From an uncultured Flavobacteriaceae bacterium (GTDB lineage Bacteria > Bacteroidota > Bacteroidia > Flavobacteriales > Flavobacteriaceae): a stretch of DNA of 32,171 nucleotides. The notes beneath the pieces are model-generated. The model was given only the letters and a program-made list of their open reading frames with translations. It did no database searches and was not told the DNA's origin. Numbering within the stretch: the first letter of the stretch is position 1; each line of letters starts with the position of its first letter. The stretch is from positions 1 through 32,171 of the forward strand of contig CALLVX010000078.1 in the NCBI GenBank assembly GCA_938010765.1. Direction: 5' to 3'. The position numbers and the translations under genes were made by a program. Below, one piece after another: positions 15,301-22,334 of this stretch.

Positions 15301-16793
15301 TCTCCATTAGGAGCTACATGAATGTCTTCGACTTCTCCATTCACGGCGTAAGTGGCGCTAAAACCGGTATTTTCATCATATTTCACCAAGTTATAGGCCG
15401 TTGTTCCCTCTGCATTGGTAAAGCTGCCTCCCAACCAAATAGTATTTCCTACTTTCTCTATCGCATTTACTTGCCCGTTTAAATCATTTGGGCATTGGTC
15501 AAAATTCCCAATACCGTTTACTGCTACAGTGCTCGTACTTTGGGTTCCGGTAATTTTGAAAATGGCACCTGAGTTATCTTCAAAGTTGTATGCATTCGAT
15601 GAATTGGGGTTCCCGTCATAGTTTTGACCGTACCGCAAAAAGTAAAGCTCCGTGCCACTTTCATTTTGTCCAAACGAAACTATAGCGGCGTCATCAGGTG
15701 AAGTTGTGAAAAGTTTAGATTGTGCTAGGTTTTGTGTGTTGGTAGCTCTGGTAGGGTCAGTGCTGTCGGGACCGATAGTAGGGTCAATCGCCCAAATATC
15801 GCCACTGATATAATCTGCGAAAACATATTTTCCTTGAATTTCAGGGTTGCTTAATGACCCTTTGTAAACATAACCTCCTGTCAAAGAGGTTGCTGATTTC
15901 GAAAAATAGGGTGGCCTCAAGGTTCCCCCTCCATTCAAGGAAACAGATTGGTCTCTATAAGTTCCTTCCCATCGCCCCCAACCGTAGTTACTTCCTCCAT
16001 AGGACAGTTTTACTCTGTTAATTTCATCTTGTTGCCCGGCTCCGACATCTCCTATCCAAATCTCGTCACCATGAAAACTAAACTTCCATGGATTTCTAAG
16101 TCCGTAAATCCAAATTTTTCTTGTGTCCGTGTCACCAGAAGACGCATATGGATTGCTGGAAGGAATGGAGTATGTACCATTCGTATTCACGGCGATTCTT
16201 AAAATACTTCCAAAAATATGGGACAAGTCCTGCGCGCGTTGGTTTCCATTTCCTGTCGAATCACCACCATCGCCTATGCCCATATATAGATAGCCATCTG
16301 GCCCAAATTCAATATGCCCCCCATTATGGGTATGATGTGTGGTGGGCTTAGTGGCAGTAAATACTATTTTTCTGGAATTTGCCGTAGCAGATGGGTTTCC
16401 CGAATTTAATGTAAGTTGAGCTAGATTAACCTTGTATGGCGGGGCTCCGCTAATGTAATAAATATAGAACAGGCGATTATTTTGAAAATTCGGATGCAGT
16501 GCCATTCCTAATAATCCAATTTCTGTTCCGTCTTTGCCAGAACTTACTATGCTAGAAAGATCTACAACCAAAGATTTAACTCCTGTTGCTTCGGAAACTT
16601 CATATATATAACCTGGTTTCTCTACAACGAATAACCTATTAGAACCATCATTGCTAGGTATAATTTCTAAAGGAGTGTCAAAGGTTAAACTGGGAAAAGC
16701 ATTTGTATATCCAAGTTCTTGCGCTGTGATATTAAAGGTCAGTAGAATTGCGCACACAAAAGCATGATGTGCTTTGAGTAGGGTTTTTTTCAT
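12387..16793 (-). CDS. Large T9SS-secreted protein: glucose/sorbosone dehydrogenase-like propeller plus four repeated modules
   Basis: 1468 residues. Signal peptide at 1-25 (ends NITAQ). Residues about 30-415 form a GSDH/PQQ-dependent sugar dehydrogenase-like propeller (LLGMALHPNF, HHTHNGGHIEFGPDGYLYMG, GDVGAGQQDEINRV, NYGWGRWEGT). Residues about 430-755 form a second propeller with repeated NGDVFVGGNFTAIG-type strands. Residues 763-1376 hold four tandem modules of 155-156 residues, each ending FFDNLN[VI]SV and looking like carbohydrate-binding jelly-rolls. Residues 1387-1468 are a type A T9SS sorting domain (VSVFPNPG, GLYMLNLSNSSGDSTYIKVLKE). It is probably exported and attached to the surface or released, oxidising or binding sugars; the enzyme activity is inferred. 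Divergent from the serine hydrolase gene. Confidence 0.88.
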   Translation of the reverse strand: MKKTLLKAHHAFVCAILLTFNITAQELGYTNAFPSLTFDTPLEIIPSNDGSNRLFVVEKPGYIYEVSEATGVKSLVVDLSSIVSSGKDGTEIGLLGMALHPNFQNNRLFYIYYISGAPPYKVNLAQLTLNSGNPSATANSRKIVFTATKPTTHHTHNGGHIEFGPDGYLYMGIGDGGDSTGNGNQRAQDLSHIFGSILRIAVNTNGTYSIPSSNPYASSGDTDTRKIWIYGLRNPWKFSFHGDEIWIGDVGAGQQDEINRVKLSYGGSNYGWGRWEGTYRDQSVSLNGGGTLRPPYFSKSATSLTGGYVYKGSLSNPEIQGKYVFADYISGDIWAIDPTIGPDSTDPTRATNTQNLAQSKLFTTSPDDAAIVSFGQNESGTELYFLRYGQNYDGNPNSSNAYNFEDNSGAIFKITGTQSTSTVAVNGIGNFDQCPNDLNGQVNAIEKVGNTIWLGGSFTNAEGTTAYNLVKYDENTGFSATYAVNGEVEDIHVAPNGDIWVGGNFGSINGATAKNLAQISNGSIINHNSTGVIFEIDSAPNGYVYIVGATTSVSGVSVSKFARYRGSSWDNMNTYPNNELRAIEVLPNGDVFVGGNFTAIGSVNANRIAKFDGSKWAAYPGTNSLFIKEIEEFNGYLYVGGQNYMGRYILSNDTHQILSKNVAGGEVRSITSDGSYIYIGGTFGTVSNDGSTNLIMNGLARWSPYTNTYDALGPGTNVGTDNSVSDLLHSNGELYVGGEFTNIGNYFARWSMDSMQCPSTSSCVSDIPNENTSFNLSTRLLSGNITNSGTSAETNNSACAMQLSGGSGQPWARYVIPIDLAARGISAGQQITISIDGKTGSGNAQMQVARNNAPNSSILTKSFGSSWQTQSGTITVPSGVSTLDIWLFPNFGNSSSAGSAFFDNLNVSVTGGSGGSCTSDLANENGALPLNDRDTAAGSVSKWASTVYTNNSPCAMGLSGPAGQPWARYVIPIDLAARGISAGQQITISIDGMTGSGNAQMQIARNNAPNSSILTKSFGSSWQTQSGTITVPSGVSTLDIWLFPNFGNSSSAGSAFFDNLNVSVTGGSGGSCTSDLPNENGAMPLNDRDTAAGNVAKWATTVYTNNSPCAMGLNSEAAGQPWARYVIPIDLAARGISAGQQITISIDGKTGSGNAQMQIARNNAPNSSILTRSFGTDWQTQSGTITVPSGVSTLDIWLFPNFGDASGPGSAFFDNLNISVTGESGVSCISDLANENGAMPLNDRDTAAGNVAKWATTVYTNNSPCAMGLNSEAAGQPWARYVIPIDLAARGISAGQQITISIDGKTGSGNAQMQVARNNAPNSSILTRSFGTDWQTQSGTITVPSGVSTLDIWLFPNFGDASRPGNAFFDNLNISVNQSSSLKTNLDIGTVSVFPNPGIDKIQVSLPKYTHFSTYTMYNLNGAVVKKGIIEPSESTIEITVYDIAKGLYMLNLSNSSGDSTYIKVLKE
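12667..14507 (-). repeat. Four tandem in-frame ~468-bp coding repeats
   Basis: The same start motif recurs at 12667, 13135, 13603 and 14068, i.e. periods of 468, 468 and 465 bases (156, 156, 155 codons). The last unit in plus-strand order ends near 14507. DNA identity is very high, especially between 12667-13134 and 13135-13602. The repeats are visibly richer in G+C than the rest of the gene. Confidence 0.9.
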
Positions 16794-17051
16794 GTGGGGG
16801 CTTTAAAAAATTTGGTTACTAAGGACTAAATTGAAAAGCTGCTTTTTTGGTATTATTAACAGCTTAATTAATATATTACACATGTGTGTATACGGGCAAA
16901 GTAAGAAAAAGGATGTCGAGGATCGTTTTTTTTTGTAAAATATCGATAAAATGCAGCATTTCGTCTAAAAAATTTGCCACAACAGGAACCCAAGAGGTTT
17001 TCTTAAGTTTCTCTATTTAGCTAACTTTAATGTATAATTGAAATCTTTCGA
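16794..17051. promoter_or_regulatory. Divergent intergenic region with ACACATGTGT palindrome
   Basis: 258 bases between the divergent T9SS gene and serine hydrolase gene. A perfect 10-bp palindrome ACACATGTGT lies at 16878-16887 and could be an operator. A weak -7 candidate for the hydrolase is TAACTTTA at 17022-17029 (one mismatch, no TTG at -33). No clear promoter found for the minus-strand gene. Confidence 0.35.
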
Positions 17052-18206
17052 ATGAATTATAAAGTACTGGCAATCATTTTCTTTTCAAATTTCTGCTTAG
17101 GGATAGCGCAAGATGTAAACTACTTTCCTGAGCGCACTGCGGAATGGGAACGCAAAACCCCTACGGATGTTAAAATTGATCAAAATAAGTTGAATGAAGC
17201 TGTGGCCTTTGCGATGGAAAACGAATATAGCGGTTCCCGAGACCTTCGAATCGCAATTCTAAAGGGTTTTAAGAGCGAACCATTTCATGAAATTTTGGGA
17301 CCGACCAAAAAACGAGGCGGCCCTGCGGGGATGGTTTTAAAAAATGGATTTATCGTAGCGGAATGGGGTGATACAGACCGTGTTGATATGACCTTTAGCG
17401 TTACCAAGAGTTTTTTAAGTGCCGTAGCAGGTTTGGCAGAGGATAAAGGACTTATTTCTGATAGCTCGGACAAAGTGGATTCTTATGTTTGGGACGGTAC
17501 CTTTGCCGGGAAGCACAATTCAAAAATTACCTGGAAGCATTTGCTGCAACAGAACAGTGATTGGTCAGGGGAACTTTGGGGGGGTAAAGATTGGGCTAAT
17601 CGCCCACCCAATGAAGGAGGTTTAGACGATTGGAAATATCGCGAACTAAAGGAACCGGGTACGGTGATGGAGTATAATGATGTGCGCGTAAATGTACTTG
17701 CCTACTCCCTTACCCATGTATGGCGCAAACCATTGCCAATGGTTTTAAAAGAACAGTTGATGGATAAAATCGGAGCTTCGACCACATGGCGCTGGTACGG
17801 CTATGAACATGCATGGACCGAGATTGACGGGCTTCAAATGAAATCGGTTACCGGGGGAGGTCATTCGGGAGCAGGATTGTTCATTAATACAAAGGATATG
17901 GCGCGCTTTGGATTACTATTTCAAAATGATGGCAAATGGAAGGGTGAACAACTGATCAGTTCAGATTGGATAAAGAAAGCGGTCGAACCTTCAATACCAA
18001 ATTCGAACTATGGGTATATGTGGTGGTTGAACAAAAAAGGCGGTCGACACTGGGAGGGCCTTTCGGAAGACCTCTATTATGCCGCAGGTTTTGGTGGGAA
18101 TTTTATAGTTGTAGATAGTGAAAATGACATGGTCGTCGTTACACGTTGGTTAGAACCAAACAAAATTGGCGAACTGATGACCAAAGTTCAGGCTGTTCTT
18201 GACTAG
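17052..18206 (+). CDS. Exported serine hydrolase, beta-lactamase (class C/PBP4-like) family
   Basis: 384 residues. Signal peptide at 1-20 (FCLGIAQ then D). The SxxK motif is S116-V-T-K119 (FSVTKSFLSAVAGLAEDKG), with the nucleophile and general base intact. The second motif is Y208-N-D rather than the usual Y-x-N. The third motif is degenerate (AAGFGGN in place of KTG). Such family members hydrolyse esters, amides or peptides in the periplasm or outside the cell; resistance to beta-lactams should not be assumed. It ends 15 bases before the stop of the convergent response regulator gene. Substrate unknown. Confidence 0.85.
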   Translation: MNYKVLAIIFFSNFCLGIAQDVNYFPERTAEWERKTPTDVKIDQNKLNEAVAFAMENEYSGSRDLRIAILKGFKSEPFHEILGPTKKRGGPAGMVLKNGFIVAEWGDTDRVDMTFSVTKSFLSAVAGLAEDKGLISDSSDKVDSYVWDGTFAGKHNSKITWKHLLQQNSDWSGELWGGKDWANRPPNEGGLDDWKYRELKEPGTVMEYNDVRVNVLAYSLTHVWRKPLPMVLKEQLMDKIGASTTWRWYGYEHAWTEIDGLQMKSVTGGGHSGAGLFINTKDMARFGLLFQNDGKWKGEQLISSDWIKKAVEPSIPNSNYGYMWWLNKKGGRHWEGLSEDLYYAAGFGGNFIVVDSENDMVVVTRWLEPNKIGELMTKVQAVLD

Positions 18207-18221
18207 TTCATTTTGCTATAT

Positions 18222-18920
18222 TTATGCGAGTTTCATTTTTTTCTTCAAAGCGCTCTTGTAGACACGCCCTACGGGTACTCTTTCATCTTTAATATATACA
18301 ATGTTTCCTTGCATTTTATCAATTTTCGTATAGTTAATTATGTATGACTTGTGGATTTGCGCAAATTTGCTGTCCGGAAGTTTTTCTACCCAGTTTTTTA
18401 GGGAATCCAGATACGAGAATTTTCCGTTTTCAGTAGCTACCGTAACATAATTTTTATCCGATTCTATATAAAGAATCGTCCCTATTTCGATTTTATGCAG
18501 AGTTTTATCGACATTTAGAAAGAGCGTCTCGGAATTGGCCTTTGGGACCGCCTTTGGGGCGATTGCAACCGAATGTTTACGTATTTTATTTACTGCTTTA
18601 AGAAAGCGTTCAAACGAAAAGGGCTTTACCAAATAGTCACAAATGGTATCTAGCTCAAAACTCGCTACCGCATGCTCGTGATAGGCAGTTGTCATTACAA
18701 TTGCCGGGGGGTTGCTAAGTGTCTTTATATACTGGATCCCCGAAATATCAGGTAGATTAATATCTAAAAAAACCACGTCTACCGTTGCCGTTTGAAGCAT
18801 CGAATTTGCCTCCAATGCAGACTGAAAACTAGCGGCCAAATCTAAGTCGGGCAGTTTGTCAATATAGTTTTTCAGCACCCTTTGCGCTGGTAATTCGTCT
18901 TCAATGATAATACACTTCAT
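18222..18920 (-). CDS. LytTR-family response regulator
   Basis: 232 residues. The receiver domain (1-115) has the acidic pair E7/D8, phosphoacceptor D53 (VVFLDINLPDISG), the conserved Thr in MTTAYHEHA and K99 in YLVKPFSFERF. A LytTR DNA-binding domain follows (about 130-232; YIESDKNYVTV, FAQIHKSYIIN, VPVGRVYK). The start codon overlaps the stop of the kinase gene by 4 bases, so the two are co-translated as a LytS/LytR-type pair. Such regulators bind paired direct repeats; a candidate is described upstream of the kinase gene. Confidence 0.93.
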   Translation of the reverse strand: MKCIIIEDELPAQRVLKNYIDKLPDLDLAASFQSALEANSMLQTATVDVVFLDINLPDISGIQYIKTLSNPPAIVMTTAYHEHAVASFELDTICDYLVKPFSFERFLKAVNKIRKHSVAIAPKAVPKANSETLFLNVDKTLHKIEIGTILYIESDKNYVTVATENGKFSYLDSLKNWVEKLPDSKFAQIHKSYIINYTKIDKMQGNIVYIKDERVPVGRVYKSALKKKMKLA

Positions 18921-19888
18921 GTAAGTTGCAACTTAAGATGAGCACTATAGTCTTCTGTTTCCGTAATCTTCAATTCATGCTTGTTTTTGTATAATAAAGA
19001 CAGTCTCTTTTTAAGGTTTTCTAACCCGATTTTTGAGCCGTCTTGAGTTGTTTTGGACAAGTTGACCTTGTTTTTGCAATAACAGGCCAGCACACCATCT
19101 TTTACTGTAATGCTAATTTGAATGGTGTTATGGGCCGCACTGTGTTTGAAAGCATTTTCTATTAAGGTAATCAGTAACAATGGTGCAATCTTATGTTGTG
19201 TCGAATCAACGACCACCGTAAAATCAATTTTCTTGAGGTTTTCGGTTCTAATTCTTTGAAAGGCGATATAGTTTTCTATATAATCCAGTTCTTTTTGAAG
19301 GGCAATAGTATGGGCATTGCTCTCATAAAGTACATGTTTTAAATTGTCGGAGAGCATCAGGATCATTGCAGGTACTTCCTTGGGTTTTTCAAGGGCATAT
19401 GAGTAAATGGTATTTAGGTTGTTGAACAAGACATGGGGGTTAATTTGCGATTTTAAAAACTGCAGTTCAATTTCGGTATGATCCTTTTTGATGGTTTCTA
19501 ACTCATCCTGTTTTTTAAGATAGCGGTAGAGCATCCATAAAAAGGAAAAAAATACAATCGGAACAAGCGTCTGCCATAGATAGTCTGATAGGCATTTCAT
19601 AATGCTACACCCACATTCTGCAAAGTAATTACAATAGGCCTGTGTGCCGAGAAATGCAATGGTTCCTATAACGATGGTATATATAAAGTAATACCGTTTT
19701 CGAATAAAATAGGGTAGTAAGACACCATTATTCAAATAAACAATACCGACCAGTATAAAAAAGTATTGCAGGAAGGGGTTCTCGCTCCAATAGTAGTTGG
19801 AAAAAACGAAAAGCGATACAAAAACGAACAAGGCCCAAAATAACAAATGAATCAATACTTCGTAGATGCGATGGCTCGAATGGGTCAT
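18917..19888 (-). CDS. LytS/YehU-type sensor histidine kinase
   Basis: 323 residues. Four predicted transmembrane helices in the first 125 residues with short loops, a brief coiled region, then the His_kinase domain with phosphoacceptor H152 in LQFLKSQINPHVLFNNLN (the family consensus has Phe where this has Val after His). The N box is LLLITLIENAFKHS and the ATP-lid region is GSKIGLENLKKRLSLLY. There is no large periplasmic sensor domain, so the signal is probably membrane-borne or sensed in the bilayer. A Cys-containing loop, ECGCSIMKC, lies near residues 91-99. It is the first gene of the pair. Confidence 0.92.
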   Translation of the reverse strand: MTHSSHRIYEVLIHLLFWALFVFVSLFVFSNYYWSENPFLQYFFILVGIVYLNNGVLLPYFIRKRYYFIYTIVIGTIAFLGTQAYCNYFAECGCSIMKCLSDYLWQTLVPIVFFSFLWMLYRYLKKQDELETIKKDHTEIELQFLKSQINPHVLFNNLNTIYSYALEKPKEVPAMILMLSDNLKHVLYESNAHTIALQKELDYIENYIAFQRIRTENLKKIDFTVVVDSTQHKIAPLLLITLIENAFKHSAAHNTIQISITVKDGVLACYCKNKVNLSKTTQDGSKIGLENLKKRLSLLYKNKHELKITETEDYSAHLKLQLT

Positions 19889-19894
19889 GGCCGT

Positions 19895-19966
19895 AAAGTA
19901 GCGAAAAAGTAGCGACCGTTCAAAATTCCTTTATAAAACCCGCTTTTCAAGATACCAACGACCGTT
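19895..19966 (-). promoter_or_regulatory. Direct repeats upstream of the kinase gene (candidate LytTR sites)
   Basis: AAAGTAGCGA occurs perfectly at 19895-19904 and 19906-19915, one helical turn apart. CGACCGTT occurs at 19913-19920 and 19959-19966. The ACCGTT core resembles the AlgR/LytTR half-site family, so autoregulation is a reasonable guess. A weak promoter (TTG, 19 bases, GAATTTTG on the minus strand) sits between them. Confidence 0.3.
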
Positions 19967-20044
19967 TTGGCCTTGCATTCCGTTTCGTACTTATCAAATT
20001 TGAATTGAGCCATTCTTTTCGTCCGATGACATAGAACAGGCCTA

Positions 20045-20071
20045 TTGTTTGGCGCACCTATACTAGGTTTG
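20045..20071 (+). promoter_or_regulatory. Predicted promoter of the thioredoxin-fold gene
   Basis: TAGGTTTG (20064-20071) exactly fits TAnnTTTG; a TTG lies 16 bases upstream (20045-20047), slightly short of the usual spacing. The start codon is 20 bases downstream. Confidence 0.45.
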
Positions 20072-20091
20072 AGAAAAAAAATATCTCAAGA

Positions 20092-20667
20092 ATGAAAACA
20101 AAAACGATTTTTTTAGTCGCCTTTTTATGCATGTTAATTCCTTTTAATGGTCACGCCCAGGACAAAAATAAAAAAGTGACCGATGAGAATGGCAGGGAAA
20201 AGTTATTGGGCCAGGTGGACAAAGAAGCTTTTCTAAGAGATTCTTTTGCCAGCTGGTTCGCACCGCAATTTGAAGGATTTGAAGTTGATCAGGAGGAAAT
20301 AAAAAAATTCGGGAAAAAGCTTAAGAAGTATGAGATAGTTGCTTTCATGGGCACATGGTGCGGGGATAGCAAGCGAGAAGTTCCACGGTTTTATAAAATA
20401 CTGGAAGCCGCCGAATTTCCGATAGATCAACTAAAAATGGTAACGGTAGATAATACAAAACCAAACTATAAGAAAAGTCCGAATGGGGAAGAAGAAGGCT
20501 TGAACATCGTTAAGGTGCCCACCTTTATTTTTATGAAGAAGGGAAAAGAGGTAAACCGTATTATTGAATCGCCGGTGACCTCTTTGGAAAAGGACATGAC
20601 TGCTATTCTAGTTGAAAAAGACTATGTACCCAACCATAGCGAAGTGCGCTTGGTACCTATGGATTAA
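20092..20667 (+). CDS. Exported thioredoxin-fold protein with CxxS active site
   Basis: 191 residues. Signal peptide at 1-23 (GHAQ then D). The thioredoxin-like motif is FMGTWCGDSKREVPRF with C90-G-D-S93, so the second active-site Cys is replaced by Ser. Such CxxS proteins cannot cycle as ordinary dithiol reductases; they may act on mixed disulfides, as monothiol isomerases, or as redox-independent chaperones. The cis-Pro is retained in VKVPTFIFMKKG. The 3' end overlaps the convergent aminotransferase gene by 11 bases. Substrate unknown. Confidence 0.85.
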   Translation: MKTKTIFLVAFLCMLIPFNGHAQDKNKKVTDENGREKLLGQVDKEAFLRDSFASWFAPQFEGFEVDQEEIKKFGKKLKKYEIVAFMGTWCGDSKREVPRFYKILEAAEFPIDQLKMVTVDNTKPNYKKSPNGEEEGLNIVKVPTFIFMKKGKEVNRIIESPVTSLEKDMTAILVEKDYVPNHSEVRLVPMD

Positions 20668-21820
20668 AACTGTTTAAAATAGATAAGGCCTTTTCAAGGG
20701 TTCCCTCGGTTTTCGCAAAACAAAAGCGAAGTAATTTATGGTCTTGACCTCCTTTATTGAAGGATGAGATGGGAATGCAGGCCAATTGATAATCTATAAT
20801 GAGTCTTTTGGCCAATTGTTCATCTGCCTCGGAGCTCATATCGGTATACCGCAACAATTGAAAGTAAGTGCCCTGAGACGGGATATATTTAAATCCGGGA
20901 TTGGTTAATCCATTAAGAAAGAAATCTCTCTTTTGCTGGTAAAAGCCTCTCAATTCAAGATAATGGGACTCGTCTTTTAGATATTCGGCCAGTGCCCGCT
21001 GTACAGGATGGTCTATAGAAAAAACAGCAAACTGATGTATTTTTCGAAACTCGTACATCAAAGAGGCAGGGGCGACACAGTATCCCATTTTCCAACCGGT
21101 AACATGAAAGGTTTTCCCAAATGAGGCGCAAACGAAGCTACGCGTCACCAAATCGTCGAAACGGGAGGCGCTTTCATGTTGTTCCCCGTCAAATATAATA
21201 TGCTCATAGACCTCATCACTGATAAGAATACAGTTGGTGGGTCTAAGAATTTCTTGTAACTCCAGCATATCTTCCTTAGAAAGAATCGTACCGCTAGGGT
21301 TGTGCGGGGTGTTTATGATGACCATTCGCGTTTTAGTGCTCAATTTTGACCGAAAATGGTTCCAATCAACTTTGAAATCGTCATTGTTCAATTGTATTAG
21401 AACGGGAATGCCGCCATTTGCTTCGATGACGGGTTCATAACAGTCATACGCCGGTTTAAAAACGATGACCTCATCTCCTGGGTGCACAAAGGCGGTAATT
21501 GCCGTAAACAATGCCTGTGTGGCACCCACAGTCACCGTAACCTCCGTTTCGGGGCTATACACCCTTCCATGTAGTTTTTCTATTTTGGAAACAATGGCTT
21601 CACGCAACCCATAATACCCCTGCATAGGCGCATATTGGTTGTATCCTCTTTGCATGGCATCGGATACCAGGTTTAGTAACCGTGGGTCCGCACCGAAATT
21701 GGGAAACCCTTGGGAAAGATCGGTCGCATTGTGCTGTCTGGCCAAGTTTCCTACCGTGGTGAAAATAGTTGTTTTTACATTCGGCAGTTTCGATCGGAAA
21801 TTATTTTTTGAAGTTGGCAT
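20657..21820 (-). CDS. PLP-dependent methionine-type aminotransferase (YbdL/class I)
   Basis: 387 residues from the ATG at 21818-21820 (MPTSKNNFRSKLP); the open frame extends 16 codons upstream to an ATG at 21868, which adds no conserved sequence. Fold-type I aminotransferase with substrate loop LSQGFPNFGAD, the NTPHNPSG motif (170-177), D202 and Y205 in ISDEVYEHI, and the PLP Schiff-base lysine K236 in SFGKTFHVTGWKMGY. Similarity is to methionine/kynurenine aminotransferases such as YbdL, which make the 2-oxo acid during methionine salvage or turnover; the exact amino donor is inferred. The coding end overlaps the convergent thioredoxin-fold gene by 11 bases. Confidence 0.9.
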   Translation of the reverse strand: MPTSKNNFRSKLPNVKTTIFTTVGNLARQHNATDLSQGFPNFGADPRLLNLVSDAMQRGYNQYAPMQGYYGLREAIVSKIEKLHGRVYSPETEVTVTVGATQALFTAITAFVHPGDEVIVFKPAYDCYEPVIEANGGIPVLIQLNNDDFKVDWNHFRSKLSTKTRMVIINTPHNPSGTILSKEDMLELQEILRPTNCILISDEVYEHIIFDGEQHESASRFDDLVTRSFVCASFGKTFHVTGWKMGYCVAPASLMYEFRKIHQFAVFSIDHPVQRALAEYLKDESHYLELRGFYQQKRDFFLNGLTNPGFKYIPSQGTYFQLLRYTDMSSEADEQLAKRLIIDYQLACIPISSFNKGGQDHKLLRFCFAKTEGTLEKALSILNSFNP

Positions 21821-21883
21821 GGCTACTAGAATCTCTTCAAAAATAAGTATTTCTGCGGTGCAGAACACGGTTTGATTTTACGT

Positions 21884-22201
21884 CTACAACATTCTGTTCA
21901 AGAATTTTTTATCTCCCTCGGCCTGCAGTTGTCGTGCCAATGAATTATCGAAAGCGATTCGAATCAAGGCCCTGATTGCTTTTGAGTTTCCTTTGGTTAA
22001 ACTGTTGGTTCTGTAAACGACATCGCGAATGGTAGAAAAACTAATGCTAGTGCGGCTCGCGACATTGGCATAGTCATCTTTTGTGGTATTGCGACGTAAA
22101 GTTATGGATAGCCGTTCGTCTATGGGCTTTCCGTAGTGGTCTTCATTGAACATAATGGTAACGTATTTAAGATTAATAACTCCTTTTTTTAGACTGACCA
22201 T
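21884..22201 (-). CDS. Small HTH-like protein of unknown function
   Basis: 105 residues. An alternative start is the ATG at 22151-22153 (MFNEDHYGKPIDERL), which removes a weakly conserved-looking N-terminus. The central part, DYANVASRTSISFSTIRDVV, has the spacing of a helix-turn-helix, followed by the basic helix NSKAIRALIRIAFDN, so DNA binding is likely but unproven. It is divergent from the XRE-S24 repressor gene and shares its 133-base upstream region, suggesting joint control. Not recognised as a named family. Confidence 0.55.
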   Translation of the reverse strand: MVSLKKGVINLKYVTIMFNEDHYGKPIDERLSITLRRNTTKDDYANVASRTSISFSTIRDVVYRTNSLTKGNSKAIRALIRIAFDNSLARQLQAEGDKKFLNRML

Positions 22202-22228
22202 GCATTTATTGAGAAAATGCTAAATAAA

Positions 22229-22291
22229 ATTGCATATTTTACTATATTTGCTTGTAATTCAGTTACAGATATATGCAATATATTTTACTAT
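22229..22291 (+). promoter_or_regulatory. Promoter and paired repeats upstream of the S24 repressor gene
   Basis: The -7 element TATATTTG (22243-22250) exactly fits TAnnTTTG; the -33 is poor. A 9-bp perfect inverted repeat, ATTGCATAT (22229-22237) and ATATGCAAT (22271-22279), brackets the -7 element. A 12-bp direct repeat, ATATTTTACTAT, lies at 22234-22245 and 22280-22291. This arrangement fits a repressor operator pair or autoregulatory site. Confidence 0.5.
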
Positions 22292-22334
22292 TGGATTCAT
22301 AATATGTAAGATTATTACACAATATTATGATTTT

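Noticed and set aside
22230..22334. N-terminal extension of the S24 repressor from ATG 22230
   Set aside because: The ATG lies upstream of the predicted transcription start and within the operator repeats, and the added residues are hydrophobic and not part of the XRE fold.
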